Part shown: one piece after another, positions 16,074 to 23,391 of the stretch
Layout: the number at the start of each line of letters is the position of its first letter
Position numbering within the stretch: the first letter of the stretch is position 1
IMG/VR virus record: IMGVR_UViG_3300027899_000012
Span: 26,243 to 90,242 of that record
DNA: 64,000 bases
Source: a virus
Reading direction: 5' to 3' (one strand)
Program-made: the position numbers and the translations under genes
The notes under the pieces: generated by a model
Databases searched by the model: none
The model's input: only the letters and a program-made list of their open reading frames with translations
What the model was told of the DNA's origin: nothing

Positions 16074-17723
16074 CTAAAAATCCTCGCCCGGGTCGGGAGT
16101 TTCCGTAGGGGGGGGCGCAGCAGGAGCCGGAGCGGCCGCCCGAAGCTTGCGACCGGCCGCCGGTGTCATCAGTGCGGCCGCAGACGGCGCGACATACGGG
16201 CGCCCCGTGGACGCGTCCGTATAGCTGTTTTCTGCGGCGATTCGATTGCGCTCGGCTACTTCCTTGCCCACCTTTCGCAAGCTTGCCACGTGCCGCTCCG
16301 CCGCTTGCTGGACGGTGATACCGTAATCGAGCGACTTCTGGATCGCCTGCACGATATCGCGACCCGTCCATCCCTGGTAGAGCGCTTGCGGCGGCCGCTC
16401 GGACGGCGGGAGCCCGAATTTGCGCAACTGGGCAAGCCAGATCCCTTCCAGCTGGGCAGCGTCGGGCACCCCAAAGTAGAACGTCTCAACCATGCGCGAT
16501 GTAAACTCTTCGCGAAATAGCGGGGCGCCGGTGTCATCGTGCGTCCGATTGCAGGTTGCGAACCATAGGTGCACGCCCCCGAACGCTACCAGCCGTGCGA
16601 ACGCTTGCTCCGCGTTTCTTTTTGACGCTCCGACATACTCGTTTTTTAGACTGTCCGTATCCAGCATGACGATCGGGCACTGGGCAAGGCTGGCCACAAC
16701 CCTGGCCAGCGTGGACTTGCCCACGCCCGGCAATCCGCTTGACAGGATCGTGATGTTCCGGAGCACGCGCGGATCCGGGTAAGCAAGGTGAGTGAGCAGC
16801 GACTTGAAAATCCCGGCCGTCGCTCCGCCGTCGCGCGCATCCGACCCGGATTGTACGATTTTTTCGGCTTCATCCAACAACACGACAAGGCGGATCGGGA
16901 TCCGCTTCACTAGATCCCCTGCCCAGTCCAGGACATAGGGTATGCCTGCGAAGTGTTCGGGCCGTTCGGGCTGATCAATCGTGATACCGGGCAGCGCGCC
17001 CAACATTTCGCGGGTCCGTGCGCCGACCACGTCAAGGTCAAGGCGTCCCGTGGCGCACCCCAGGGATCCAGCCTGCGACACTTGGAACCCCGTGAGCGAA
17101 GCCGTGGCCCCGCTTGCCGCCGCAATCGAGCGATCGTCCGCGGGAATGCTATTTTCCGCGCACAAGTCGCGAACGACCCCGGCGCGCTCCGCGTCCGATG
17201 GCAAGGGATCCCGGACAAGCAAGACGTCACCCTGTATCAGGGCAGGGATCCGACCCGGGTCGTTACCCAACCCAATGACCATGGATTCCGATCCGCCCGC
17301 ACAAAGCCAGTCGCGAAGGCGTAGCAGGGCGAGCGCAACCCCGGGTTTGTTCCAGACGTCGTCCGCGTCCCACCATACCAGGACGGACCGGGGCGGGATC
17401 CCGTATCGTCGGGTTGTTTCCGGGTCGATCCAGGGGCGCATAGCCTTGCACGCTTCAAGCGGCTCGCAAAGCATGCTCGGATCCTTCTCGCCGCAGAAGT
17501 CGCCGATCGAATCGCGCGCAGCGTCGTTCAAGGGTTCGAGTCCCCAGGTTGAGTCAAGGTGCCACATGGGGGGGCAGTCCAGACCGCGGGCCGCCGCGTC
17601 GTTGGCGATCGATTCTGCGATCGCCGATTCGGCAGCAGGCTGATCACCCGTGGCGAGGTACGCGATCGGAACGGATACGCCGTACGCTAGGACAATTTGA
17701 GCCGTGAATTTCGGGGCCGTCAT
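16074..17723 (-). CDS. Ycf46-like AAA+ ATPase with permuted Walker motifs
   Basis: 549 residues. N-terminal region (about 55-240) fits the Ycf46 N-domain, with VLVWWDADDVW and ALLRLRDWL. Walker B-like LVVLLDEAEKI (279-289) and its following helix GGATAGIFKSLLTHL come first, then Walker A SGLPGVGKST (329-338), LDTDSL, GASKRNAEQAF and sensor 1 WFATCN (387-392). In normal AAA+ proteins Walker A precedes Walker B. A sensor 2-like GWTGRDIVQAI follows at 451-461. The Pro/Ala tail is disordered. The ATPase likely remodels a protein partner; its neighbours downstream are the natural candidates. Confidence 0.85.
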   Translation of the reverse strand: MTAPKFTAQIVLAYGVSVPIAYLATGDQPAAESAIAESIANDAAARGLDCPPMWHLDSTWGLEPLNDAARDSIGDFCGEKDPSMLCEPLEACKAMRPWIDPETTRRYGIPPRSVLVWWDADDVWNKPGVALALLRLRDWLCAGGSESMVIGLGNDPGRIPALIQGDVLLVRDPLPSDAERAGVVRDLCAENSIPADDRSIAAASGATASLTGFQVSQAGSLGCATGRLDLDVVGARTREMLGALPGITIDQPERPEHFAGIPYVLDWAGDLVKRIPIRLVVLLDEAEKIVQSGSDARDGGATAGIFKSLLTHLAYPDPRVLRNITILSSGLPGVGKSTLARVVASLAQCPIVMLDTDSLKNEYVGASKRNAEQAFARLVAFGGVHLWFATCNRTHDDTGAPLFREEFTSRMVETFYFGVPDAAQLEGIWLAQLRKFGLPPSERPPQALYQGWTGRDIVQAIQKSLDYGITVQQAAERHVASLRKVGKEVAERNRIAAENSYTDASTGRPYVAPSAAALMTPAAGRKLRAAAPAPAAPPPTETPDPGEDF

Positions 17724-17741
17724 TTTCTGTACTCGCTTTCT

Positions 17742-17758
17742 GCGGCGACACTCGCCGC
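17742..17758 (-). promoter_or_regulatory. GTG-triloop leader hairpin at a transcript 5' end
   Basis: Seven-pair stem GCGGCGA/TCGCCGC with a GTG loop, 18 nt before ATG 17723, followed by AGAAAGCGAG. The promoter at 17766-17793 places the predicted transcription start at about the first stem base. Confidence 0.78.
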
Positions 17759-17765
17759 ACCAGGG

Positions 17766-17793
17766 AAGTTAGCACGTGCACCGCACGTGTCAA
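17766..17793 (-). promoter_or_regulatory. Sigma70-like promoter of the ATPase operon
   Basis: TTGACA, 16-base spacer, TAACTT. The spacer contains GTGCACGTGC, related to the dispersed CACGTGCTAA palindrome. Drives the AAA+ ATPase, DUF1257-like, DUF2997-like and downstream genes. Confidence 0.65.
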
Positions 17794-17851
17794 CGGTAAA
17801 ACGTACGCGTGATTTTGGGGAAACCGTGAAACGGTTTCGAGGGTGGGGCGA

Positions 17852-18163
17852 TTATTCGAGCTTGGTCAGCAAATCCGCCAAGGGCGGACCGTCCAACGCG
17901 GGCAACGCTTCAAGGCGCACGTTGAACCCTAGATCGTGCTTGTCGCGAACGTTCAGCGCTTCCGTGAATGCTTCCGCTATGTTGCCCGATTGCAGCAGGG
18001 CAACGAAGCGATCCCATTTGACCGGATCGTCCAGGAGCGCGACGTCCAGAATGCAGGAAAGCGCTTCCCGTTGCGCGCTTTCCTCGGTTGGACAAAGCGC
18101 AACGTGCTGGATTTGTTCGTTGCGGTCCTGGAACACTACAACGAAGGCCACGGGCGCGTTCAT
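17852..18163 (-). CDS. Hypothetical protein
   Basis: 103 residues, MNAPVAFVVVFQDRNEQIQH at ATG 18163 (ATGA overlap). Begins with a beta strand followed by helices; acidic. Unknown family. Confidence 0.78.
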   Translation of the reverse strand: MNAPVAFVVVFQDRNEQIQHVALCPTEESAQREALSCILDVALLDDPVKWDRFVALLQSGNIAEAFTEALNVRDKHDLGFNVRLEALPALDGPPLADLLTKLE

Positions 18164-18348
18164 TTGCCCCCCTTTGCCGCTCGGCTCCACGCAGCGGGAA
18201 GGAACCCACCACCGCGGATCCATTCGTCCATGGCCAGCACTAGCTCTGCTAGTCGATCGGCTACAGGTGTCATACCGCCCGAAGGTTTGCCGTCAACGAC
18301 GGCAGTGGCAAGGCGGACTTGTTCGGCTAGGTTCGCGTCCGGATCCAT
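18160..18348 (-). CDS. Small hypothetical protein
   Basis: 62 residues, MDPDANLAEQVRLATAVVDG at ATG 18348. Helical with a basic C-terminus. Preceded by AGAAAGCGA and an imperfect leader hairpin that overlaps the end of the upstream gene. Confidence 0.75.
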   Translation of the reverse strand: MDPDANLAEQVRLATAVVDGKPSGGMTPVADRLAELVLAMDEWIRGGGFLPAAWSRAAKGGK

Positions 18349-18351
18349 GTT

Positions 18352-18924
18352 TCAATCGCTTTCTGGGGTGCCATGCGCCCCATTGGGTTGTGTGTCTGGC
18401 GCATCGCACATGTTGCGCACCTGCGAAGCATCGCCATTTTTTGCGGAGGGTCTGATCGGAAACATTGCGTCAGGCGCGCTGGCCATCGTGGTCGGCAGCA
18501 CGGGCCAGCGATCCGCGGAGCCCTGCCCGGCGACTCGGCGGACGTCGGCCAGCGTCCGGCCGCAACGCCAGCCTGCAGCCGTCCGGAGGGCTCGCCCGCT
18601 CACCAGGGAGGGGGCGCAACCCGGGCGCACCAGGATGGCCACGACGCGAAGCAACCGGGAGGGCTCGCCGGAGTCAAGCGCTCGCTCGGAAGGTCGGGCG
18701 GACGGATCGGGGTGAGCATCAAGCAGGACAAGCGCCCCCCCGTCAACCAGGGGAAGGACTGCGCCAGTGTCGCGCACCCTGCGCTCCCACGTCGAGGGGG
18801 CGAAAAGGGAGCCATCCGAAATCCCAGCTTGCCCACACGTGAGGGGCAAGCGCACACCATGCGCGGCAAGGACAAGCGCCAGCCTTGCGAGCGGTTCGGG
18901 GTGCGTTGTTCGTTCGGATACCAT
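18352..18924 (-). CDS. Hypothetical protein, first gene of the left operon
   Basis: 190 residues, MVSERTTHPEPLARLALVLA at ATG 18924. It is Arg/Ala-rich and could be judged a shadow frame, but a good promoter (18934-18962) points at its start and its stop lies three bases before the next start. Mid-section has a hydrophobic LPLVDGGALVLLDAHPD. Unknown function. Confidence 0.55.
   Translation of the reverse strand: MVSERTTHPEPLARLALVLAAHGVRLPLTCGQAGISDGSLFAPSTWERRVRDTGAVLPLVDGGALVLLDAHPDPSARPSERALDSGEPSRLLRVVAILVRPGCAPSLVSGRALRTAAGWRCGRTLADVRRVAGQGSADRWPVLPTTMASAPDAMFPIRPSAKNGDASQVRNMCDAPDTQPNGAHGTPESD
18365..18381 (-). promoter_or_regulatory. Imperfect leader hairpin
   Basis: GGGGCGC/GCACCCC stem with one C-A mismatch and an ATG loop, 16 nt before ATG 18348, followed by AGAAAGCGATTG. 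The downstream box is identical to that of the strict members. Confidence 0.55.
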
Positions 18925-19387
18925 GCAAATATGCCTATAGCACGCGAGAGATCCGGGTGCAACCATGCAACACGCGATCGATCATACGCGCAAATGTGCG
19001 CCCGGTTCACGGTCGGGTTGTGCCGTACCAGGGAGCGGCCCGCGGTTCCTCGGACGGCGAGCCGGTCGGCACGGTCGGCACCAGGGGCGGACGGACCGAT
19101 CGAGCCGTGGACGGTCGGATCCTGGTAGAAGGGCCAGCACCCCACCCCCTCCGGACCCCGCCGGGATGTCGTGGCGATAGTGCCGAACTATCTGCACGAT
19201 GTCGAAAACATCGTGGCGATAAGAGAGAGTCAACGAGCGCGTGCGATCCCTCCTTCCCCTGTGCCCCCTTCCTCCCTTCTTCCCGCGTTCTTCCTTCGGA
19301 ATCCCGCTCCCGACTTCGTCGCCCGATCGCGTTCCTTTTCCCTGGAGCGCACTGGAGTCAACGCTAGCTCCCGTGTACGATTCGATC
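18925..19387. other. Divergent intergenic region
   Basis: 463 bases between the leftward and rightward genes. It holds the leftward promoter at 18934-18962, a second possible leftward -35 (TTGACT at 19228-19233), two direct copies of TCGTGGCGATA (19169-19179 and 19211-19221) and inverted repeats GATAGT-GCCGA-ACTATC (19176-19192) and CGATGT-CGAAA-ACATCG (19197-19213). I see no gene in it. Confidence 0.6.
18934..18962 (-). promoter_or_regulatory. Sigma70-like promoter
   Basis: TTGCAC, 17-base spacer, TATAGG, then nine bases to ATG 18924. The predicted mRNA would have almost no leader. Confidence 0.65.
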
Positions 19388-19651
19388 ATGGGACGAAGAC
19401 CCCGCAACATCTATGGGACGCCACAACCCAAGAAGCGTAAGCTTCCCCCTGTGTGCACTTGCAGGGTTTTTCAGCACTTTGTTGGGCACAGATGCACCCC
19501 GGCCTATTACCTTCGGGGACACGGAACGGAGAAAGGAAGAATCGTCCAGGTGCTACGACGCGACGAGCGGTTCCTCACCGCTATCGTTCTCGTTCGCTGG
19601 GATGACGGCGAAGAAAACGAGCGGCACACTGATGACTTGTGGATTTGGTGA
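19388..19651 (+). CDS. Small hypothetical protein, KOW/SH3-like
   Basis: 87 residues, MGRRPRNIYGTPQPKKRKLP at ATG 19388. After CTCRVFQHFVGHRC the C-terminal half (GRIVQVLRRDERFLTAIVL) looks like a small beta barrel. Basic N-terminus. Function unknown. Confidence 0.7.
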   Translation: MGRRPRNIYGTPQPKKRKLPPVCTCRVFQHFVGHRCTPAYYLRGHGTEKGRIVQVLRRDERFLTAIVLVRWDDGEENERHTDDLWIW

Positions 19652-19713
19652 CACTCGACTGACCGGGTTTGGTGCACTTCCATCAAACAGCCTATTACTG
19701 GTAAGCTTTCACG

Positions 19714-19896
19714 ATGTGCAACGGATGTGCTTCGCAAAACGTGCTCGGAAAATCGGGTTGCTCTTGCACCAAAGGCCTTGGTGCAACGCCAAATCCGAAC
19801 GCTGTGATTTGGGGCGCTTTCGCTGTAGGAGTCGCAGGTTTCCTTGGCGTGCTGTACTTGGCCATGCGAGGCATTTCTCGCGCTTCGGAGCGATGA
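19714..19896 (+). CDS. Small Cys-rich membrane protein
   Basis: 60 residues from ATG 19714. Four Cys in the first 20 residues (MCNGCASQNVLGKSGCSC), then one transmembrane helix VIWGAFAVGVAGFLGVLYLA and a short basic tail. Possible virion or envelope protein. Confidence 0.72.
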   Translation: MCNGCASQNVLGKSGCSCTKGLGATPNPNAVIWGAFAVGVAGFLGVLYLAMRGISRASER

Positions 19897-19897
19897 C

Positions 19898-20266
19898 GTG
19901 CTGCGAGTGACGTTTCGACCTGGGCTTGGAACTGAGGTTCCAGTCGCTGCACAACCCGGGCTCCCTGGCTCGGATCCGACCCCTGCTCCCGTTCCAATTC
20001 TTCCCATGCCCCTGATGACGGTCGAAGACCTCGCGCGGCTGCAGGGCGCGGTTCTGTGCCCGCACTGGCAGAGGTTGAACCTTCGCGGCAACTGCGTGGA
20101 CCAGTGGTGGGTGGGGCCTCCGCTCTCCTGGTTCGCGGCCGCGGTAGTTACCACGCTCGGGATGGGACTTATCGGCTGGGCCCTGGTTGCGGCAAGCAAG
20201 ATCAAGCCACTGGAAAAGACGGTTTTCCGGATGCGAAAGGTTGTGAAAGCTCCCACGTGGGAGTAG
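19898..20266 (+). CDS. Small membrane protein, GTG start
   Basis: 122 residues from GTG 19898, one base after the upstream stop with CGGAG at proper spacing. Pro-rich N-terminus, VLCPHWQRLNLRGNCVDQWW, then a transmembrane helix (WFAAAVVTTLGMGLIGWALV) and a basic tail. Likely co-expressed with the preceding membrane protein. Confidence 0.72.
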   Translation: MLRVTFRPGLGTEVPVAAQPGLPGSDPTPAPVPILPMPLMTVEDLARLQGAVLCPHWQRLNLRGNCVDQWWVGPPLSWFAAAVVTTLGMGLIGWALVAASKIKPLEKTVFRMRKVVKAPTWE

Positions 20267-20278
20267 AACGACCCGATC

Positions 20279-20482
20279 ATGCGAGCGGAAGACTACGAGT
20301 ACAGGGCGAGGGCGAAGGACTTTCGGTTCGATCAGATGATGCAAGAGGGCCTGTCGAACTGTTGTTTCGAGCGTCTCGAACTCGCGAAGCGAGAATGCCC
20401 GGCGTTGCTCAACCCGAAGGACCCCTTCGCTTGCTCGGTGGTAGCTCTTGCTGCTCGTTCAGGAAGAAAACCCGCGGCCTGA
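20279..20482 (+). CDS. Small hypothetical protein
   Basis: 67 residues, MRAEDYEYRARAKDFRFDQM at ATG 20279. Charged, helical N-terminus; three Cys. Last gene of this short rightward group; converges on the leftward genes at 20609. Confidence 0.68.
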   Translation: MRAEDYEYRARAKDFRFDQMMQEGLSNCCFERLELAKRECPALLNPKDPFACSVVALAARSGRKPAA

Positions 20483-20608
20483 AAATCACACGAGCGCGAC
20501 GAGAGAAGCTTGACGAAGAAGCCATTAGCGTGAAGCCCATCCGGATGTGCGCCTTCCAGATGCAGCATCCCCCTGCGAAGCTTTCGAGGCTGCGGAAGCA
20601 GTAGAACG

Positions 20609-20779
20609 TCACGGCGTTTCCTCCGGCTGGCAGTCAGGTGATGTTCCCTTTCCCTGGCATCGACGGCACTGGAACCATCCCAGCATGACCGTGCCCCTTC
20701 CGTCGCACCAGAGGCACCGTTCCGGTTGAGGGCCAGGCACGTTGGGCCACACCAGGAGCTTGCGGAGCCAGGCTAGCAT
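20609..20779 (-). CDS. Small DnaJ-type zinc finger protein
   Basis: 56 residues, MLAWLRKLLVWPNVPGPQPE at ATG 20779 (TGATG overlap). CLWCDGRGT and CRRCQGKGT are CxxCxGxG repeats. Confidence 0.75.
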   Translation of the reverse strand: MLAWLRKLLVWPNVPGPQPERCLWCDGRGTVMLGWFQCRRCQGKGTSPDCQPEETP

Positions 20780-20949
20780 CACAGCACCAGCCCGTTCTTG
20801 CTCACCGCGATGATGACCGGGATCTCCACGAACTCGGGACCGTTCGGATCGAGGCGAAGGCGCACGCGAGTGCGGAACATAGGCTTCACACGAGCCTTTT
20901 TCTCCCGTTCGAGTCTTCCATCGTTCCACCAGCGCCGGTCGCATTTCAT
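20779..20949 (-). CDS. Small hypothetical protein
   Basis: 56 residues, MKCDRRWWNDGRLEREKKAR at ATG 20949, ATGA overlap upstream and TGATG overlap downstream. The C-terminal half is probably beta strands (PEFVEIPVIIAVSKNG). Found by translating between its neighbours; unknown function. Confidence 0.75.
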   Translation of the reverse strand: MKCDRRWWNDGRLEREKKARVKPMFRTRVRLRLDPNGPEFVEIPVIIAVSKNGLVL

Positions 20950-21362
20950 GACTTCACAAACTCCACGTTCGAGCCCGAAGCGATCTGCGGCACGTGACCT
21001 TCAATCGCGGTCGCGGGAAGGCAAGTCATCGCAACCGGGGGGGATTCTGGCGAGCCGATTCTGATCTCCGCCTGCACCATGATTGGCAGGTTGAAGTCTA
21101 CCGGGAACGTGCTCGTGAACAGAACCCGGGCGAAGATTTCCTTCGCACCCTCGAACTTCGGTCGCAGCTTCAAGAGGTCGCCTTTCATCCACTTGAGCTG
21201 CCATTCTGGCAGGTCGCGAGCGGGCGTCTGGGAGTCTCCCATGTCCACGTAGTCGATCCAGGTGAGCCGGTCGAGGGAAGAGCCCGCAGCCGGGGGTTGA
21301 GCGAGGGAAGGCTTCGGAGGGATGACGCCGAAGATGTCCAGCTGGTCGTTAGCGATCTTCAT
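20946..21362 (-). CDS. Hypothetical protein
   Basis: 138 residues, MKIANDQLDIFGVIPPKPSL at ATG 21362 (ATGA overlap). The C-terminal half is predicted beta-rich (IFARVLFTSTFPVDFNLPIM). Unknown. Confidence 0.78.
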   Translation of the reverse strand: MKIANDQLDIFGVIPPKPSLAQPPAAGSSLDRLTWIDYVDMGDSQTPARDLPEWQLKWMKGDLLKLRPKFEGAKEIFARVLFTSTFPVDFNLPIMVQAEIRIGSPESPPVAMTCLPATAIEGHVPQIASGSNVEFVKS

Positions 21363-21598
21363 GCGGGCGGCTGCAATTCTCCCACGGAACGGGACACAGA
21401 CTCCATCCCTTCAGCGATAGATTTTCCACATGTCTCGATCGCCTCCGCAACGGACATTCCCTCCCGTTCGCTGTATTTGAGGGCGTAGAGCAGTTTCGTT
21501 TGCGCCTCAGCAACAGCGTGAAGGCCAGCAGCCACGTTCAAGACCGCGTTCACCATCGGATCATCTACACCTACGAAATTCACAGGTTTCCAGTCCAT
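21359..21598 (-). CDS. Small helical protein
   Basis: 79 residues, MDWKPVNFVGVDDPMVNAVL at ATG 21598, directly abutting the upstream stop. Almost entirely helical. Unknown. Confidence 0.78.
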   Translation of the reverse strand: MDWKPVNFVGVDDPMVNAVLNVAAGLHAVAEAQTKLLYALKYSEREGMSVAEAIETCGKSIAEGMESVSRSVGELQPPA

Positions 21599-22003
21599 TT
21601 ATCCTACCTCCATCGTTCCGTCCCATCCGAGCGCGAATGCCTTCGCGAGGCCCAAAGCGCACGCGTTCGTGTAGTCGTCGCCGAAACGCGTGATGACGTC
21701 CATTTGCGAAGAACGCTGCTGCGGCAAACCGATCCACACTTCGATCCAGCGCCCCTCGCTTGCCTGCTCTTTCGATGCCGCGTTCTGAGCCGCGGTGCGA
21801 TAGGGAGCAACGTCGCAAAGGGCTTCGCTGCGCTCTCCCAGCAAGCGCACGAGGAAGCGATCTTCGCTCCATCTCGCCGATGCCACGTCTGTGCCGAAGA
21901 ACTGGTGGATGACTTTGAGCACCTGCTCGCGCGAGGGCTTCACGCGTTGTCCCGAGGTTTGGCCGCTCTTGTGCTTCCAGTACACGAAGATGTCACTTGC
22001 CAT
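21599..22003 (-). CDS. Hypothetical protein
   Basis: 134 residues, MASDIFVYWKHKSGQTSGQR at ATG 22003, overlapping the upstream gene by 11 bases. Mixed alpha/beta; C-terminus DVITRFGDDYTNACALGLAK. Unknown. Confidence 0.78.
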   Translation of the reverse strand: MASDIFVYWKHKSGQTSGQRVKPSREQVLKVIHQFFGTDVASARWSEDRFLVRLLGERSEALCDVAPYRTAAQNAASKEQASEGRWIEVWIGLPQQRSSQMDVITRFGDDYTNACALGLAKAFALGWDGTMEVG

Positions 22004-22286
22004 CGCGCACGACCTCTCCTTCCGTATCGCTACCGACGCGGAGGGATCCTTCGGGTCCTTTTTTCTGGTGCTCGCGCACCACACGGATGTTGTGGACCTT
22101 CATGTCTCCGCCCATGAGCGCGCAGTATAGGATGCTTCGCGTGTCCGCGACACCAGTGGTAGATCCAACACCCACGAACCTGCCCTCCTCGTCGGTGACG
22201 ATCACCACAACCCGGCATCCGGGCTCGGGTAAAACAACGGCTTTCGCAGTGGATTGAGCGAGTGTTGCCATTTCTTCGCGCTTCAT
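21993..22286 (-). CDS. Hypothetical protein
   Basis: 97 residues, MKREEMATLAQSTAKAVVLP at ATG 22286. Core VVVIVTDEEGRFVGVGSTTG looks like a small beta-sheet fold. Unknown. Confidence 0.75.
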   Translation of the reverse strand: MKREEMATLAQSTAKAVVLPEPGCRVVVIVTDEEGRFVGVGSTTGVADTRSILYCALMGGDMKVHNIRVVREHQKKGPEGSLRVGSDTEGEVVRDGK

Positions 22287-22290
22287 GTCC

Positions 22291-22587
22291 TCACCAGTCC
22301 TGCTTGTTGCGCCATTTGAAGTACGAGTCGCCGTACACGGCGTTCATGGCCGCTTCATACACGTAGTACTTGAAATCGTCGTCGGGAGCCTGATGAACGA
22401 CTTCTGCTTCCACTCCCCTCGCGATCACCTGTCGAAGAACAGTGAAATCCGGCGAGGCGACCATCATGGGAACATCTGTGGCCGCGCGCGTTCTTCGTTC
22501 GAGTTCCTCCGCAATTTTTCCCTCGCGCATCCTTCGCTCAAGCTCCGCCTGAATCACGGACAAGGGAATGTCTTTGAGTTCGGTCAT
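22291..22587 (-). CDS. Hypothetical protein
   Basis: 98 residues, MTELKDIPLSVIQAELERRM at ATG 22587 (ATGA overlap). Helical and charged. Unknown. Confidence 0.78.
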   Translation of the reverse strand: MTELKDIPLSVIQAELERRMREGKIAEELERRTRAATDVPMMVASPDFTVLRQVIARGVEAEVVHQAPDDDFKYYVYEAAMNAVYGDSYFKWRNKQDW

Positions 22588-22799
22588 GGGTTCTGCCCGC
22601 CTTTCATCGCTTCTGCGTTCGATCTGGAGAGAGCGCGAGCGGCCGAACTGGCGGAACGAGCTTCGGGTGACGACGAAATGAACCGGTGGCCGTACGGTCG
22701 GTTGCAATCCAAACAGACCCATTCGGATCCTTGACCGTAGTCTGGACTTTTTAACTCGACGCGAGAGCCTCCGCAGTCAGGACAAAGAACCTTACCCAT
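22584..22799 (-). CDS. Small zinc-ribbon protein
   Basis: 71 residues, MGKVLCPDCGGSRVELKSPD at ATG 22799. CPDC and CLDC form a zinc ribbon; helical Ser/Ala-rich tail. The start lies 8 bases inside the upstream gene. Confidence 0.78.
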   Translation of the reverse strand: MGKVLCPDCGGSRVELKSPDYGQGSEWVCLDCNRPYGHRFISSSPEARSASSAARALSRSNAEAMKGGQNP

Positions 22800-23391
22800 T
22801 CTGCCCGCCTTTCTTGGCCTGCCGGGTCGTGTACCAAGCTCGCAACCGCTTGGCTTCCCTCTCCAAGGTCGCCACCACGTCCTCCGTGACTTCGTCAGGA
22901 TGGCCGCAGAATCGATGAACGCCCGTCTCGCAGCCCCCGGAGCACCAGACCCAGTGGAGCGCGTCCAGGGCCCGGTTCCGGCGCTCGGCAGCGGTTTGCA
23001 TGCCGGCGATCGTCCCTCGCAACCGCTTGATGACCGCAAGGGCCCCCAGGAGCTTCAGCTCGTGTGCCGACTGCTCGCACTGGCTCTGCGCCTTGGCGAC
23101 AATGGCTGTGATAATCTGCTCGGAAATGATCGTGGCTCCGCACATGGCGCAGCAGCCGTCCTCGTCGCACTTCTCGACCTGGCCGCACTGCGGGCACCAC
23201 ATGGGCTCGGGCCGGGCGGGAACGGCCAGGATGGAAGGGGGCGGAGGGCCGGCGTTCACGTCCGAGACCATCCTGTAGAAGTCGTCGCTGATTCTCCGTG
23301 TGCGAAAAGCAGCTATGCGGAACTTGAATGCGCACGTTCCAGCGTCGCACGTGGACAGGTTGTCCGGAGTGGATTTCTTGCAGTCGTTCAT
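22792..23391 (-). CDS. Hypothetical zinc-ribbon protein
   Basis: 199 residues, MNDCKKSTPDNLSTCDAGTC at ATG 23391. CPQCGQVEKCDEDGCCAMCG is a zinc ribbon; the rest is helical with a Lys/Arg-rich end. Unknown. Confidence 0.78.
   Translation of the reverse strand: MNDCKKSTPDNLSTCDAGTCAFKFRIAAFRTRRISDDFYRMVSDVNAGPPPPSILAVPARPEPMWCPQCGQVEKCDEDGCCAMCGATIISEQIITAIVAKAQSQCEQSAHELKLLGALAVIKRLRGTIAGMQTAAERRNRALDALHWVWCSGGCETGVHRFCGHPDEVTEDVVATLEREAKRLRAWYTTRQAKKGGQNG

Noticed and set aside
17528-17550. tRNA T-arm-like GGTTCGAGTCCCC
   Set aside because: Lies inside the AAA+ ATPase coding region with no acceptor or anticodon arms around it.
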